This document shows, piece after piece, positions 1-10,009 of a DNA stretch of 64,000 nucleotides (its first letter is position 1; every line of letters begins with the position of its first letter). Source of the DNA: Ramlibacter henchirensis (GTDB lineage Bacteria > Pseudomonadota > Gammaproteobacteria > Burkholderiales > Burkholderiaceae_C). A program made the translations under genes and the position numbers. The notes under the pieces are model-generated. The model was not told the origin of the DNA. It did not search any database and saw only the letters and a program-made list of their open reading frames with translations. Location: NCBI RefSeq assembly GCF_004682015.1, contig NZ_SMLM01000001.1, positions 2,356,001 through 2,420,000 on the forward strand, written 5' to 3'.

Positions 1-3000
1 TTCGATGGAACGACCGACGATCTGCGCCGGGCGGACACGCTGACGGGCGCTTATCTCGGCGGCCGCAAGCAGGTCGGCATGGGATTGAAGCGTGCTGTCA
101 CGCCTGCCACGCCGCGCCTCGTGCTCGAAGGCGCCTGCGAGCACAACCTCAAGAACCTGTCGGTGGAGTTCCCGCTGCAGCGGCTGGTGTGCGTGACCGG
201 TGTGTCGGGCTCGGGCAAGTCGACGCTGGTGCAGGACATCCTGGCGCCCGCGCTGCTGCGGCATTTCGGCCGCGCGACGGAAACGCCCGGCCACCACGAG
301 CGCCTGCTCGGCGCCGACCACCTGGGCGACGTGGTGTTCGTCGACCAGTCTCCCATCGGCAAGACGGCGCGCTCCAACCCGGTGAGCTACGTGGGCGCAT
401 GGGACTGCGTCCGCGAGATCTTCGCGGCCAGCGGCCTTTCGCGGCAGCGCGGCTACACCGGCGCCAAGTTCAGCTTCAACAGCGGCGACGGCCGCTGCCC
501 GACTTGCGGCGGCTCGGGCTTCGAGCACGTCGAAATGCAATTCCTCTCCGACGTCTACCTGCGCTGCCCCGACTGCGACGGCAAGCGCTACCGGCCGGAG
601 ATCCTGGAAGTGACGATCGAACGGCAGCCGATCGGCGCGCTGAAGCCGCGCGTGATGAACGTGGCCGACGTGCTGGAGCTCACCGTGAGCGAGGCGGCGT
701 CGCTGTTCGCGAACGACCGCGAGGTGATCCGCGCGCTGCAGCCGATCGTCGACGTGGGACTGGAATACGTGAAGCTGGGGCAGCCGGTGCCGACGCTCTC
801 GGGCGGCGAGTCGCAGCGCCTCAAGCTCGCGGGCTTCCTGGCCGAAGCCGCCAAGAGCTCCAGCGCCTCGCGCCAGGGACTGGCCACCAAGGGCACGCTG
901 TTCCTGTTCGACGAGCCGACCACCGGGCTGCACTTCGACGACATCGCCAAGCTGATGCGGGCGCTGCGCAAGCTGCTGGAGGCGGGGCATTCGCTGGTGA
1001 TCATCGAGCACAACCTGGACGTGATCCGCGCGGCCGACTGGCTGGTCGACCTCGGGCCCGAGGGCGGCGAAGGCGGCGGACTGCTGGTGGCCGAAGGGCC
1101 GCCGGAGGAAATGAAGGCGCATCCGACTTCGCATACCGCGAAGGCGCTAAGGGAGTACGACGGCACGGTGTTCATGGTGTCCGAATCCGACCCCCTCTCC
1201 CGCTCGCGGGAGAGGGCAGGGGTGAAGGGGCCGGGTGGGGCCCAGCCGCCGGCCGCGCGCAACGGCGCTTCGGCGATCCAGATCGTCAACGCCCACGAAC
1301 ACAATCTCAAGAACCTCTCCGTCGACATCCCGCACAACCGCTTCAGCGTGATCACCGGCGTCTCGGGCTCCGGCAAATCCACGCTGGCGTTCGACATCCT
1401 GTTCAACGAAGGCCAGCGGCGCTACCTCGAATCGCTGAACGCCTACGCGCGCAGCATCGTGCAGCCGGCCGGCCGCCCCGAGGTGGACGCGGTCTACGGC
1501 ATCCCGCCCACCGTGGCCATCGAGCAGCGCCTCTCGCGCGGCGGGCGCAAGTCCACGGTGGGCACCACCACCGAGGTCTGGCACTTCCTGCGGCTGCTCT
1601 ACGTCAAGCTGGGCGTGCAGCATTGCATGAAGGACGGCGCCGAGGTGCGGCCGCAGACGCCGGACAGCATCGCGGCGCAGCTGATGAAGCGCTACCGCGG
1701 CCAGCACATCGGCCTGCTCGCGCCGCTGGTGGTCAACCGCAAGGGCGTCTACACCGAGCTGGCCGACTGGGCGCGGGCGCGCAGGTACACGCACCTGCGC
1801 GTGGACGGCAACTTCCTGCCGACCGCCGGCTTTCCGCGCATCGACCGCTTCAAGGAGCACACGATCGAGCTGCCCGTGTGCGACCTGGACATCACGCCCG
1901 CGAACGAGGCGCTGCTGCGCGAGAAGCTCGCGGAGGCGCTGGAGCACGGCAAGGGCGTGCTGCATGTGCTGGCGCCCCTCACCGGCCTGCAGGAAGCGAT
2001 GGCCCTGGGCCTGGGCAAGCACCACGACATCGGCCAGGTGGAAGTGTTCTCCACCCGCCGCGCCTGCCCGGTGTGCAGCACCAGCTACCCGGAACTGGAC
2101 CCGCGCCTGTTTTCCTACAACAGCAAGCACGGCTGGTGCCCCGAGTGCGTGGGCACCGGCGTGAAGCTGACGCGCGACCAGCGCAAGGCGTTCGACGACA
2201 CCGTCCAATCCGACGACAACAAGGGCCGCGAGCAGACCTTCGCCGAGCCCGAGGTCGAGGACCTCACGGACGAGGCCTGTCCCGTGTGCCGCGGCGCCCG
2301 GCTGAACGCGCAGGCGCGCGCCGTGCGCTTCGACAAGGTCGGCATCGACGAGATCGCCGCGCTGTCGGTCACCGACGTGCGCCGCTGGGTCGAGAGCCTG
2401 CAGGTCAAGGGCGTGCTGAGCGACCGCGAGCAGGGCATCGCGCGCGACCTGATCCCGGAGATCAAGAGCCGGCTGGAGTTCCTGGAGGAAGTGGGACTTG
2501 GCTATCTGACGCTGGACCGCGGCGCGCCCACGCTCTCGGGCGGCGAGGCGCAGCGCATCCGCCTGGCTGCGCAGCTCGGCTCCAACCTGCAGGGCGTGTG
2601 CTACGTGCTGGACGAGCCCACCATCGGCCTGCATGCGCGCGACAACCAGATCCTGCTGGATGCGCTGCACAAGCTGGGCGACAAGGGCAACACGCTGGTG
2701 GTGGTGGAGCACGACGAGGACACCATCCGCCGCGCCGACCACATCATCGACATCGGACCGAGCGCGGGCAAGCGCGGCGGGCGCGTGATCGCGCAGGGGA
2801 CGGCGCAGGAGGTGACGGCGAATGAGGAGTCGCTGACGGGAAGGTACCTGCTGCATGCGATGAAGCATCCGTTGCAGGCGCGGCGGGTGGTGAATGGCAA
2901 TGGCAACGGCAATGGTGCGGGGGCGCCCCTCACCCCGGCCCTCTCCCCGGAGGGGAGAGGGAGCAACAGGCGCAAGAAACTCCCTCTCCCTCTCCCGCTT

Positions 3001-4086
3001 GCGGGAGAGGGCAGGGGTGAGGGTGATTCCCTCAAGCTCCGCGGCGCCCACCTCCACAACCTCCGCGACGTCGACATCGACCTGCCCCTCAAGCGCCTCG
3101 TCGCCGTCACCGGCGTCTCCGGCTCCGGCAAGTCGACGCTCGCGCGCGACGTGCTTCTTCACAACGTGCAGGCCGCCGTGCAGCAGCGCAGCACCAAGGC
3201 CGGCCGCGAGGCCGACGACAAGGGCAGGCGGCCGGTCTGGAGCGGCTGCGAATCGCTGGACGGCTACCAGTCGATCGACCGCGTGCTCGAAGTCGACCAG
3301 ACGCCGATCGGCAAGACGCCGCGCTCCTGCCCGGCCACCTACATCGGCTTCTGGGACACGATCCGCAAGCTGTTCGCCGACACGCTCGAAGCCAAGGCGC
3401 GCGGCTACGGCCCGGGCCGCTTCTCCTTCAACACGGGCGAGGGCCGCTGCCCCACCTGCGAAGGCCAGGGCGTGCGCACCATCGCGATGAGCTTCCTGCC
3501 CGACGTCAAGGTGCCCTGCGAGTCGTGCCACGGCGCGCGCTTCAACCCCGAGACCCTCGCCGTCACCTGGCGCGGCAAGAGCATCGGCGACGTGCTGCAG
3601 ATGGAAGTGGACGAGGCGGTGGAGTTCTTCGCGTCCATGCCCAGCATCAGCCACCCGCTGCAGCTGCTGAAGGACGTGGGCCTGGGCTACCTCACGCTCG
3701 GGCAGCCTTCGCCCACGCTGTCGGGCGGCGAGGCGCAGCGGATCAAGCTCGTGACCGAGCTGTCCAAGGTGCGCGACGACGTCACGCGGCGCGGGCAGAA
3801 GCCGCCGCATACGCTGTACGTGCTCGACGAGCCCACCGTCGGCCTGCACATGGCGGACGTGGAGAAGCTGATCCGCGTGCTGCATCGCCTGGTCGATGGC
3901 GGGCACAGCGTGGTGGTGATCGAGCACGACCTAGACGTGATCGCCGAAGCGGACTGGATCATCGACCTAGGCCCCGAAGGCGGCGGTGAAGGCGGCCGCG
4001 TCGTGGCCGCGGCGCCGCCGGAGGAAGTGGTGCGGTTGATGACGCACACGGGGCGGGCGCTGCAGCCGGTGCTGGAACGGTCCTAG
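1..4086 (+). CDS. uvrA: Giant tandem UvrA excinuclease subunit (5' end outside window)
   Basis: UvrA is the damage-recognition ATPase of nucleotide excision repair. The reading frame is open from base 1 and the residues before the first ATG (position 79) already read like UvrA ([11 protein letters not shown]), so the gene begins upstream of the window. Three ABC modules are visible. The first has Walker [10 protein letters not shown] near base 205 and signature LSGGE near base 796. The second starts near base 1350 and ends with [11 protein letters not shown] near base 2535. The third starts near base 3105 with [11 protein letters not shown] near base 3720. CxxC zinc-finger motifs lie between them. 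Two complete UvrA copies joined end to end would give four ABC modules, a form I know from Burkholderiales and distinct from the usual 940-residue UvrA. The linkers between modules are encoded by repeat DNA (listed separately). It ends with TAG. Confidence 0.93.
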   Translation, partial: FDGTTDDLRRADTLTGAYLGGRKQVGMGLKRAVTPATPRLVLEGACEHNLKNLSVEFPLQRLVCVTGVSGSGKSTLVQDILAPALLRHFGRATETPGHHERLLGADHLGDVVFVDQSPIGKTARSNPVSYVGAWDCVREIFAASGLSRQRGYTGAKFSFNSGDGRCPTCGGSGFEHVEMQFLSDVYLRCPDCDGKRYRPEILEVTIERQPIGALKPRVMNVADVLELTVSEAASLFANDREVIRALQPIVDVGLEYVKLGQPVPTLSGGESQRLKLAGFLAEAAKSSSASRQGLATKGTLFLFDEPTTGLHFDDIAKLMRALRKLLEAGHSLVIIEHNLDVIRAADWLVDLGPEGGEGGGLLVAEGPPEEMKAHPTSHTAKALREYDGTVFMVSESDPLSRSRERAGVKGPGGAQPPAARNGASAIQIVNAHEHNLKNLSVDIPHNRFSVITGVSGSGKSTLAFDILFNEGQRRYLESLNAYARSIVQPAGRPEVDAVYGIPPTVAIEQRLSRGGRKSTVGTTTEVWHFLRLLYVKLGVQHCMKDGAEVRPQTPDSIAAQLMKRYRGQHIGLLAPLVVNRKGVYTELADWARARRYTHLRVDGNFLPTAGFPRIDRFKEHTIELPVCDLDITPANEALLREKLAEALEHGKGVLHVLAPLTGLQEAMALGLGKHHDIGQVEVFSTRRACPVCSTSYPELDPRLFSYNSKHGWCPECVGTGVKLTRDQRKAFDDTVQSDDNKGREQTFAEPEVEDLTDEACPVCRGARLNAQARAVRFDKVGIDEIAALSVTDVRRWVESLQVKGVLSDREQGIARDLIPEIKSRLEFLEEVGLGYLTLDRGAPTLSGGEAQRIRLAAQLGSNLQGVCYVLDEPTIGLHARDNQILLDALHKLGDKGNTLVVVEHDEDTIRRADHIIDIGPSAGKRGGRVIAQGTAQEVTANEESLTGRYLLHAMKHPLQARRVVNGNGNGNGAGAPLTPALSPEGRGSNRRKKLPLPLPLAGEGRGEGDSLKLRGAHLHNLRDVDIDLPLKRLVAVTGVSGSGKSTLARDVLLHNVQAAVQQRSTKAGREADDKGRRPVWSGCESLDGYQSIDRVLEVDQTPIGKTPRSCPATYIGFWDTIRKLFADTLEAKARGYGPGRFSFNTGEGRCPTCEGQGVRTIAMSFLPDVKVPCESCHGARFNPETLAVTWRGKSIGDVLQMEVDEAVEFFASMPSISHPLQLLKDVGLGYLTLGQPSPTLSGGEAQRIKLVTELSKVRDDVTRRGQKPPHTLYVLDEPTVGLHMADVEKLIRVLHRLVDGGHSVVVIEHDLDVIAEADWIIDLGPEGGGEGGRVVAAAPPEEVVRLMTHTGRALQPVLERS
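1193..1230. repeat. Inverted repeat inside the uvrA reading frame, copy 1
   Basis: CCCTCTCCC and GGGAGAGGG form a stem around a short GC-rich loop, followed by CAGGGGTGA. The same core occurs between genes elsewhere in this window. Here it is translated in frame as the proline/arginine-rich linker between two ABC modules of the tandem UvrA. Confidence 0.8.
2925..3024. repeat. Pair of inverted repeats inside the uvrA reading frame, copy 2
   Basis: Two copies of the same GC-rich palindromic unit face each other. The left one begins with CCCTCACCCCGGCCCTCTCC and the right one ends with GGGCAGGGGTGAGGG. Together they make a compound inverted repeat of about 100 bases. It stays in frame and encodes a Pro/Gly/Arg/Leu-rich linker between the second and third visible ABC modules. 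An asparagine/glycine repeat (AATGGC-type) lies just upstream. Confidence 0.82.
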
Positions 4087-4299
4087 CGGCCGCAGACCAA
4101 GGCACGGCGCGGTGGCCTCGTCGCGCGCCGGCAACCGAAGCAGCCTAAAGACAGATGGCAATTGGCGGCCCTGGCGATAGATTCATCTGAGCCAGCGCAC
4201 GCAAGCGCCACGCCTTGATGTCGCACAAGAGCGGCCACAGGAACGCGCGGACCGATACGTCATGGGGGGCTTGCCGACGCGGACCTTGAGGAGAGATGC

Positions 4300-4713
4300 A
4301 TGCCTTTTGCGAGTTTCAGCCACATCAGCTCGTTGATCGATGGCATCGAACAGAAGCCGGGAGGCCTGACGGTCTACTTCAAGTGCCCAAGAACTGGCCG
4401 TGTCGTCGAAGCGCGCGGCAGCTTTCCCGACAGTCGCAGCCGTCGGTTCACCCAGACTGCCGTTGGCAGCATCGTGCGGGCACTGCTTCACCAGCTGAGC
4501 GGCGTCATTCGCCGTCGCACCGGCATCTACGTACCTCTGGGCAATGCCTTCCAGACCCACGATGTCCCGGGCGGCGGGAGCGGTTTTGCGTCGGAGGCCG
4601 ACCGGCAGGCGGCCACGGTCGACGCATTTCGATCGGTCGCGCAGTATCCCGGCAAGCCGCGGCTGCGCGGCAGGTTCAATTTCGAAGAGGGTCAGTGGGT
4701 ATTCATCGAGTAG
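4300..4713 (+). CDS. Unrecognised protein, 137 residues, first gene of a two-gene cassette
   Basis: I do not recognise this family. The start is supported by a GAGGAGAG ribosome binding site just upstream. The protein is small, basic and soluble, with no signal peptide or membrane segment. It opens with a beta-rich stretch including VYFKCPRTGRVVEARG, then a basic helix (ALLHQLSGVIRRRTG), and ends with an acidic/aromatic tail. It is 15 bases before the next gene, which has a strong ribosome binding site, so the two are almost certainly co-transcribed and may work together. Base composition looks less GC-rich than the flanks by eye, which could mean transfer. It is clearly a gene, but its function is unknown. 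Confidence 0.75.
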   Translation: MPFASFSHISSLIDGIEQKPGGLTVYFKCPRTGRVVEARGSFPDSRSRRFTQTAVGSIVRALLHQLSGVIRRRTGIYVPLGNAFQTHDVPGGGSGFASEADRQAATVDAFRSVAQYPGKPRLRGRFNFEEGQWVFIE

Positions 4714-4728
4714 AGGAGGAAGCAGAGC

Positions 4729-6675
4729 ATGACGAGCAAACAGCTGACCAGGGAGGAATACTCCGCGGAACTCGCGAGTCTCGCCGGCCACTTGAAAAGC
4801 AACAACGAGCTCGGCGGCTTCCAACGCTTCTGGGAAACGCCGACCGACTATCAGCGCTGGACGATGAACAACGCGTTCTGGGACATCGTGCAGCAGTTTC
4901 CGCCGCTGGTTGCCGCAGCCGAAAAGTTCCAGAAACGGGACGGCGGCGGCAAGTGGATCTGGAAGATCGTCTCGCCGCAGCTGATGCAATCGATACTCGG
5001 CGAAGAGGCCGACCGCCTCGCGGCCAGCCTCAAGGAGTTGACCACGGTCGATTGGAGCACGCGATTCACGCACCGGGACCGGCAGTTCCAGGAGATCGAA
5101 GCGCGCATGCTGGCTTACAGCCGCTACCGGGAGTTTGTCGCCGGGCTCGAAGCCGCCGGCGTGACGCAGTACAAGACGGCACTCACCGACCACGGCTTCT
5201 CAGCCAAGGAGCTGAAGGAGCTGGAGAAGTTCATCGCCGGGAACGCCGGGGAGATCGACAAAGCCCGTAATCCCGGCCCGAAGGAGCCGCTGTTCGAGGC
5301 GCCGACAGCAGGTAACCCCCCCAAGTTCGACGACACGGAATACACGCAGTACATGAGGGAGCTCCGGGCGAAGTACGCAGACGCTCTGGAAAGCATGACT
5401 GGCTCCAGCGGAATCTCGCTGGACGAAACGCACGTCGAGAAGATGATGGTGACGCTGGACGACTTCGACTACGCGCGGATCAGCGCCACGCTGGGCGCGC
5501 AGAAGCGCTGGCCGCCGCAGGACGAGCACGGTTTGAACGCGAAGACGTACGAGCTGCTCGCGACTCTGCCGCAAGCATTCGCCAGGGCTTTTGAAGGAAA
5601 GACGGCGAAAGATATCCAGGAATCCATCCAGAACAGCCTCCAGTTGCTCGAGAGCAGCGAAGCCTCGTCCCGGAACTGGGCCTTCAACACCCTGCGCCAC
5701 CTTGCGAACCTGCTGCGCTGGCTGTCGCAGAAGATCCCGATCGAGTCCCAGGCATTCATCGACGCGCGAACGGCGATCGCGCGTGAGTTCGATCCGCGTT
5801 GGGCGGCAATGTCCGCCGGCCCGCTGCACGAGAAGTACATGGGGCAGATCAAGTTCTCCGGCAGCAATGCGTTGCCCCTGACCGACGAGTGGCCGGAGGC
5901 GCTGAACCCCGCCAAGGACTGCATCTACGCCCACGTGTTCCTCGACAAGGCCATCAAGGACGTTGCGACGGGCAACATGCTCTTCATCGAGGCGGGCGAC
6001 CAGCGCTACCAGTTCGACCTGCAGAAACTCCCGGGTGACTCCGCCTACCTGTGCGTATCGGTCCTGCCGGAGAACGGGCGCAACCCTGACCTGGTCCGAA
6101 CCTTGGGCAGAGCGTTGCTTGGCGCGGCCGGCGAACTCGAGTTCGTGATCACGCCCCTCGGCGAACGCGCGGCCGTCGGCACGCTCAAGATGAAGATGAC
6201 AAAGGCCGATGCTGCGAAGGTACCGGCACGCATCGAGGAGCTCGCCGCCAGGGCGGACGCGAACCGGACCGCCGCCGCTGTGCTGCCTGAAAACTTCACC
6301 AGGGCGCAGAAGTGGCCGTACAAGGACGAAGTGCTCACGCCGAAAAAGGTCAAGGAGGCGATCGAAACGGCGTGGGAGCACAACCGGCAAGAAAAGATTG
6401 ATGTGCTGCACATGCGCGTCAATCACTATCGGCCAGGTTACGAATGGGACCTGGAAGTCAGCCCTGTCCAGGTGCCTGTAGCACGCCTGGCCTTCTCGTA
6501 CATCGGCATCATTTACGAGCACAAGGGCAAAGTCTTCGCCGTGGAAGACGGCATCCAGGTCCGCCAGTTCTGGAAGGGCCATGGCCAGGGTTACGGCGAC
6601 GACCTCAACATCCTGTTCTGGGGCGCGAAGCCGTACCAGTTGCCGCCGGAACAGGTCCAACGCATCTCGAAATAG
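4729..6675 (+). CDS. Unrecognised protein, 648 residues, second gene of the cassette
   Basis: I recognise no domain. A strong ribosome binding site (AGAGGAGG) precedes the ATG. The protein has no signal peptide or membrane segment and looks cytoplasmic. Residues 1-150 are helical and rich in Trp, Tyr and charged residues; the middle (about 230-390) is also mainly helical. From about 400 onward it alternates strands and helices, and the last 100 residues are aromatic-rich with Gly-His-Gly-Gln-Gly-Tyr near the end. I see no nuclease, protease, ATPase or methyltransferase motif. Partner: the 137-residue gene immediately upstream. Possible explanations are a two-component effector or defence module, or a family-specific orphan pair; nothing in the sequence chooses between them. 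Confidence 0.75.
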   Translation: MTSKQLTREEYSAELASLAGHLKSNNELGGFQRFWETPTDYQRWTMNNAFWDIVQQFPPLVAAAEKFQKRDGGGKWIWKIVSPQLMQSILGEEADRLAASLKELTTVDWSTRFTHRDRQFQEIEARMLAYSRYREFVAGLEAAGVTQYKTALTDHGFSAKELKELEKFIAGNAGEIDKARNPGPKEPLFEAPTAGNPPKFDDTEYTQYMRELRAKYADALESMTGSSGISLDETHVEKMMVTLDDFDYARISATLGAQKRWPPQDEHGLNAKTYELLATLPQAFARAFEGKTAKDIQESIQNSLQLLESSEASSRNWAFNTLRHLANLLRWLSQKIPIESQAFIDARTAIAREFDPRWAAMSAGPLHEKYMGQIKFSGSNALPLTDEWPEALNPAKDCIYAHVFLDKAIKDVATGNMLFIEAGDQRYQFDLQKLPGDSAYLCVSVLPENGRNPDLVRTLGRALLGAAGELEFVITPLGERAAVGTLKMKMTKADAAKVPARIEELAARADANRTAAAVLPENFTRAQKWPYKDEVLTPKKVKEAIETAWEHNRQEKIDVLHMRVNHYRPGYEWDLEVSPVQVPVARLAFSYIGIIYEHKGKVFAVEDGIQVRQFWKGHGQGYGDDLNILFWGAKPYQLPPEQVQRISK

Positions 6676-6791
6676 CGCGCCCCACGTGTGCGGTGTTGCG
6701 CAAGGCAAGGCTCGCGGATTGCCGCGACTGTGCCGGGCCAGGGGACTCGGGCCGTGCGCCTCGATCACCTCGCCCGGTCGGCGTCATGCGC

Positions 6792-7580
6792 TCACTGCCG
6801 GGTCATGTGCACCGCGAACACGGCGCCCTGCGGGTCCATGCATTGCGCGATGGTGCTGCCGTCGGGCACGACCATGGGGCCGTTCAGGACCTTGCCGCCA
6901 CCGGCCTGGATGCGCGCGACCGCGGCGTTGACATCGCGCACGCGGAAGTAATAGAGCCAGTGCGGCGGCGCCGGCACCTCGGCGGGCTTGGTGAACATGC
7001 CGCCAAGCGTTTGGCCGTCAAGCCCGAAGAGCTGGTAGGTGCCCATCGGACCCATCTCCGTGCTGCCAGTCTTCTGCCAGCCGAACAAGCGTTCGTAGAA
7101 CTTCCACGCCTGCTGCCAGTTGCCGGCCAGGAGCTCGCTCCATGACCGCTCGCCCACTTTGGGCTCGGCCGGCGCGTCCGGAGGCTGGGCCGGCTGGTAC
7201 AGCCCGAAGCTCGCGCCCTGCGGATCCGCGACCACCGCGACGCGGCCGACCTGGGGAACGTCCATCGGCGCCATGTGGACCTGCCCGCCAAGTTCCTTCA
7301 CGATCTCGACCGACGCATCCACGTTGGGCGTACCGATGCTCGCCATCCAGTGCGGCGGAGCGCCCATTGAGCGCGCCTGCTCGGGCAGCTTCATCAGGCC
7401 GCCAATGGGTACGCCTGCGGCGGTCCACAGCGTGTACGGTTGTTCCTCCATGCCGGGCGGGGGAGGGCCGTCGAAGGGCTGAGTGTCCCAGCCGATGGCC
7501 TGGGTGTAGAACGCCTTGGCGGCGTCGATGTCGGTCGTCATGAGCTCGATCCAGAAGAAGCGGCCACGATAGTCAGGCAT
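6792..7580 (-). CDS. VOC-fold (glyoxalase/bleomycin-resistance type) protein, two domains
   Basis: The 262-residue protein contains two tandem vicinal-oxygen-chelate domains, roughly residues 1-125 and 135-262. Typical VOC phrases are FFWIELMTTDIDAAKAFY near the N-terminus, WSELLAGNWQQAWKFYERLFGW in shortened form at the second domain, and DPQGAVFAVH at the end. The start at 7580 was chosen because AAGGAGAC lies just upstream; an open frame continues further but has no matching start signal. Members of this family are often annotated as glyoxalase or dioxygenase-like, but substrate cannot be told from sequence. It converges with the unknown cassette and diverges from the amidohydrolase gene. 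Confidence 0.85.
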   Translation of the reverse strand: MPDYRGRFFWIELMTTDIDAAKAFYTQAIGWDTQPFDGPPPPGMEEQPYTLWTAAGVPIGGLMKLPEQARSMGAPPHWMASIGTPNVDASVEIVKELGGQVHMAPMDVPQVGRVAVVADPQGASFGLYQPAQPPDAPAEPKVGERSWSELLAGNWQQAWKFYERLFGWQKTGSTEMGPMGTYQLFGLDGQTLGGMFTKPAEVPAPPHWLYYFRVRDVNAAVARIQAGGGKVLNGPMVVPDGSTIAQCMDPQGAVFAVHMTRQ

Positions 7581-7764
7581 GTTGTCTCCTTTGCAGGTGG
7601 GCCCCAACGCGGACGAGACCGGGTGGCGTCGAGTCCGGGAGGAGCGGGCCGCAAGGTAAGGCGGCTGAGCCTGCATTGCAAGGCTGAACGAACCAGGGCG
7701 CGCGGCGCTGCAGGCGGCTGGACGCCGCTATGGCGGGACATGACGGCATCGGGACCGGAATGGC

Positions 7765-7770
7765 GACAAT
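7765..7770 (+). promoter_or_regulatory. -10 hexamer for a probable leaderless transcript
   Basis: GACAAT ends 8 bases before a GTG codon at 7778. No ribosome binding site lies between. Transcription would begin at or within a base or so of that GTG. The same arrangement recurs before many genes in this window. Confidence 0.5.
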
Positions 7771-7777
7771 CCCGCCC

Positions 7778-8824
7778 GTGCACGTCTTCTTCAACGAGCG
7801 CCACGCCCTCCACCACGGCCGCCACGAAATGTTCCGTGGCGAGCTGGTGCCGTGCTTCGAGATACCCGCGCGCACCGAGTACGTCCTCGACGAACTGCGG
7901 CGGCGCGGCCTCGGCACGATCGCGTCCGCGCAGGAAGTGCCGCTCCCGGTGCTGGAGCGCGTGCACACGCCGCGCTACCTGCAGTTCCTCTCGACGGCCT
8001 GGGACGAGTGGATTGCGCTCGACCCGAAGAACGCGGAGCGCGACGCGCTCCCCTCGTACTGGCCGATCCGCACTTTCCGCAGCGACGTCCTGCCCGCCAG
8101 CTTTCCGGCGCGCATGGGCCTGTTCTCCTTCGACGCCGGCTCGCCGATCACGGCCGGCACCTGGACGGCTGCGCGCCAGGGAGCCGCGTGCGCGGTTGCG
8201 GGTGTCCGCGAGTTGCTGCAAGGCGAGCGCGCGGCCTTCGCGCTCACGCGGCCGCCCGGCCATCATGCGGGCGCGGATTTCTTCGGCGGCTACTGCTTCC
8301 TGAACAACGCCGCCATCGCCGCGCAGGCGTTGCGCGACGGCGGTGTCGAGCGCGTGGCAATCCTCGACATCGACTACCACCACGGCAACGGCACGCAGGC
8401 CATCTTCTACGAACGGCCCGACGTGTTCTTCGCGAGCGTGCACGGCGATCCGCACACCGAATACCCGTACTACCTGGGCTACGCCGACGAGCATGGGGCG
8501 GGTGCAGGCGAGGGCTTCAACCTCAACCTGCCGCTGCCTCGCGGTACGGACTACACACGCTGGCGCGACGCGCTCTCTCACGCGCTCGAGGCCATCAGCC
8601 GGTTCGGCGCGCAGGCGCTGGTGGTCTCGCTCGGGCTCGACACCTTCGAGGCCGACCCGGTGTCGGGCTTTGCGCTGCGCAGCGACGACTACCTGCGCGT
8701 GGGCGAGGCGTTCTCAGCCGCGCGACTGCCGACGCTGTTCGTCTTCGAAGGCGGCTACGCGGTGGCCGAAGTGGGCGTGAATGCAGCCAACGTGCTGCAG
8801 GGCTTCGAACACGCAGCCCGCTGA
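7778..8824 (+). CDS. Histone-deacetylase-family amidohydrolase (acetylpolyamine amidohydrolase-like)
   Basis: Zinc-dependent hydrolase of the arginase/deacetylase fold that removes acyl groups from amines, in bacteria probably acetylpolyamines. Visible signatures are RPPGHHAG (catalytic histidine pair), DIDYHHGNGTQ (zinc-binding Asp and His) and LGLDTFEADP (zinc-binding Asp). I place the start at GTG 7778, giving a protein that begins VHVFFNERHALHHGRHEMF, which matches where family members such as AphA begin. In-frame ATGs at 7730 and 7760 would add residues the family does not have, and GACAAT at 7765-7770 fits a leaderless GTG start. Length is 348 residues, normal for the family. Confidence 0.88.
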   Translation: MHVFFNERHALHHGRHEMFRGELVPCFEIPARTEYVLDELRRRGLGTIASAQEVPLPVLERVHTPRYLQFLSTAWDEWIALDPKNAERDALPSYWPIRTFRSDVLPASFPARMGLFSFDAGSPITAGTWTAARQGAACAVAGVRELLQGERAAFALTRPPGHHAGADFFGGYCFLNNAAIAAQALRDGGVERVAILDIDYHHGNGTQAIFYERPDVFFASVHGDPHTEYPYYLGYADEHGAGAGEGFNLNLPLPRGTDYTRWRDALSHALEAISRFGAQALVVSLGLDTFEADPVSGFALRSDDYLRVGEAFSAARLPTLFVFEGGYAVAEVGVNAANVLQGFEHAAR

Positions 8825-8931
8825 CGCGCAACGTCACGACGCATTCGCGACAAGCACGGGGGTGATTCCCGATGCGCCCGCGCGACGGCTCCCGTCTAAT
8901 CGTCCGCTTTGCGACGATCCAAGGAGACCCG

Positions 8932-9903
8932 ATGCGCCGCCGACAACTCATCCAGCTCGCCGCCGCGGCCGCGGCCACGCCGGTCCTGCCCAGCTTCGCG
9001 CAGGGCGCGAGCGGCTTCCCCAGCAAGCCCATCCGCCTGCTGGTCGCCTTCCCGGCGGGCGGCCCGACCGACATCACCATGCGCCAGCTGGCCGACAACG
9101 CCGGCAAGATCCTGGGCCAGCCGATGGTGGTGGAAAACAAACCCGGAGCCGGCGGCACTCTGCCCGCGCAGCAGCTGCAGACTTCGCCGGCCGACGGCTA
9201 CACGCTGGCGCAGATCCCGCTGGGCGTGTTCCGCCTGCCGTACACCACCAGGATCACCTGGGACCCGGTCAAGGACATCGCGTACGTCATCAACGTCACC
9301 GGCTACGCCTTCGGCATCGTGGTGCCGACCGACAGTCCGATCAAGAACTGGAACGACTTCGTCGCGTACGCCAGGGCCAACCCCGGCAAGCTCAGCTACG
9401 GCTCGACCGGCACGCTGACCAGCCCGCACCTGACCACCGAGCTCATCGCGCAGAAGCTGGGCATCCAGCTCAACCACGTCCCCTACAAGGGCAGCGCCGA
9501 CCTGGCCCAGGCGATCGTCGGCGGCCACGTCATGGCCGCGGCGGACTCGACCGGGTTCGCGCCGCTGGTGCAGTCCGGCAAGCTGCGCGTGCTCAACACC
9601 TGGGGCGAGAAGCGGCTGGAGAAGTTCCCCGAGGCGCCCACGCTCAAGGAACTCGGCCTGGACATCGTGCAGAACTCGCCCTTCGGCATCGGTGCGCCGC
9701 GCGGCACGCCGGCTGAAGTCGTGACCAAGCTGCACGACGCCTTCAAGAAGGCGATGGAAGACCCGAGCTACACCCAGGCACTCGCGCGGTACGACATGCT
9801 GCCGATGTACATGAGCTCGTCGCAGTACACGAAGTTCGCGCAGGACACGTTCGCGACCGAGAAGGCGCTGGTCGAGAAACTGGGGCTCGCCAAGCCCAAC
9901 TGA
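8932..9903 (+). CDS. Bug-family periplasmic substrate-binding protein (tripartite tricarboxylate transporter type)
   Basis: This is a 323-residue extracytoplasmic solute receptor of the Bug/TctC family, greatly expanded in Burkholderiales. It has a short N-terminal signal (MRRRQLIQ followed by an Ala-rich segment, cleavage likely after SFAQG). Family features are PIRLLVAFPAGGPTD, VENKPGAGG and the PHLTTELIAQKLG / VPYKG region. AAGGAG lies before the ATG at 8932, and a TCTAAT -10-like hexamer is about 40 bases upstream. No TctA/TctB membrane partners are nearby, as is common for Bug proteins. The ligand is unknown; members bind carboxylates, amino acids or nicotinate. Confidence 0.93.
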   Translation: MRRRQLIQLAAAAAATPVLPSFAQGASGFPSKPIRLLVAFPAGGPTDITMRQLADNAGKILGQPMVVENKPGAGGTLPAQQLQTSPADGYTLAQIPLGVFRLPYTTRITWDPVKDIAYVINVTGYAFGIVVPTDSPIKNWNDFVAYARANPGKLSYGSTGTLTSPHLTTELIAQKLGIQLNHVPYKGSADLAQAIVGGHVMAAADSTGFAPLVQSGKLRVLNTWGEKRLEKFPEAPTLKELGLDIVQNSPFGIGAPRGTPAEVVTKLHDAFKKAMEDPSYTQALARYDMLPMYMSSSQYTKFAQDTFATEKALVEKLGLAKPN

Positions 9904-9997
9904 CTGATGCGTGGCCGCCTCGGCCGCGCCCACGGAATCAGCGGCGTCTGACGCGCGGAGTCGGCGCGTTTGCGGCCGGGCCAGGCTGGGCGCGAGC

Positions 9998-10003
9998 GAC
10001 AAT
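9998..10003 (+). promoter_or_regulatory. -10 hexamer for a probable leaderless transcript
   Basis: GACAAT ends 7 bases before the ATG at 10010, with no ribosome binding site between. It fits transcription starting at the A of the start codon. Confidence 0.5.
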
Positions 10004-10009
10004 CCGCGC

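Noticed and set aside
1147..3927. A 926-residue open frame on the minus strand opposite uvrA
   Set aside because: Its translation is a low-complexity His/Arg/Ala-rich shadow produced by GC-rich codon use of the UvrA gene; it has no start signal or family match.
4183..5193. A 336-residue minus-strand frame opposite the unknown cassette
   Set aside because: The plus-strand genes have strong ribosome binding sites and sensible composition, while this frame has neither.
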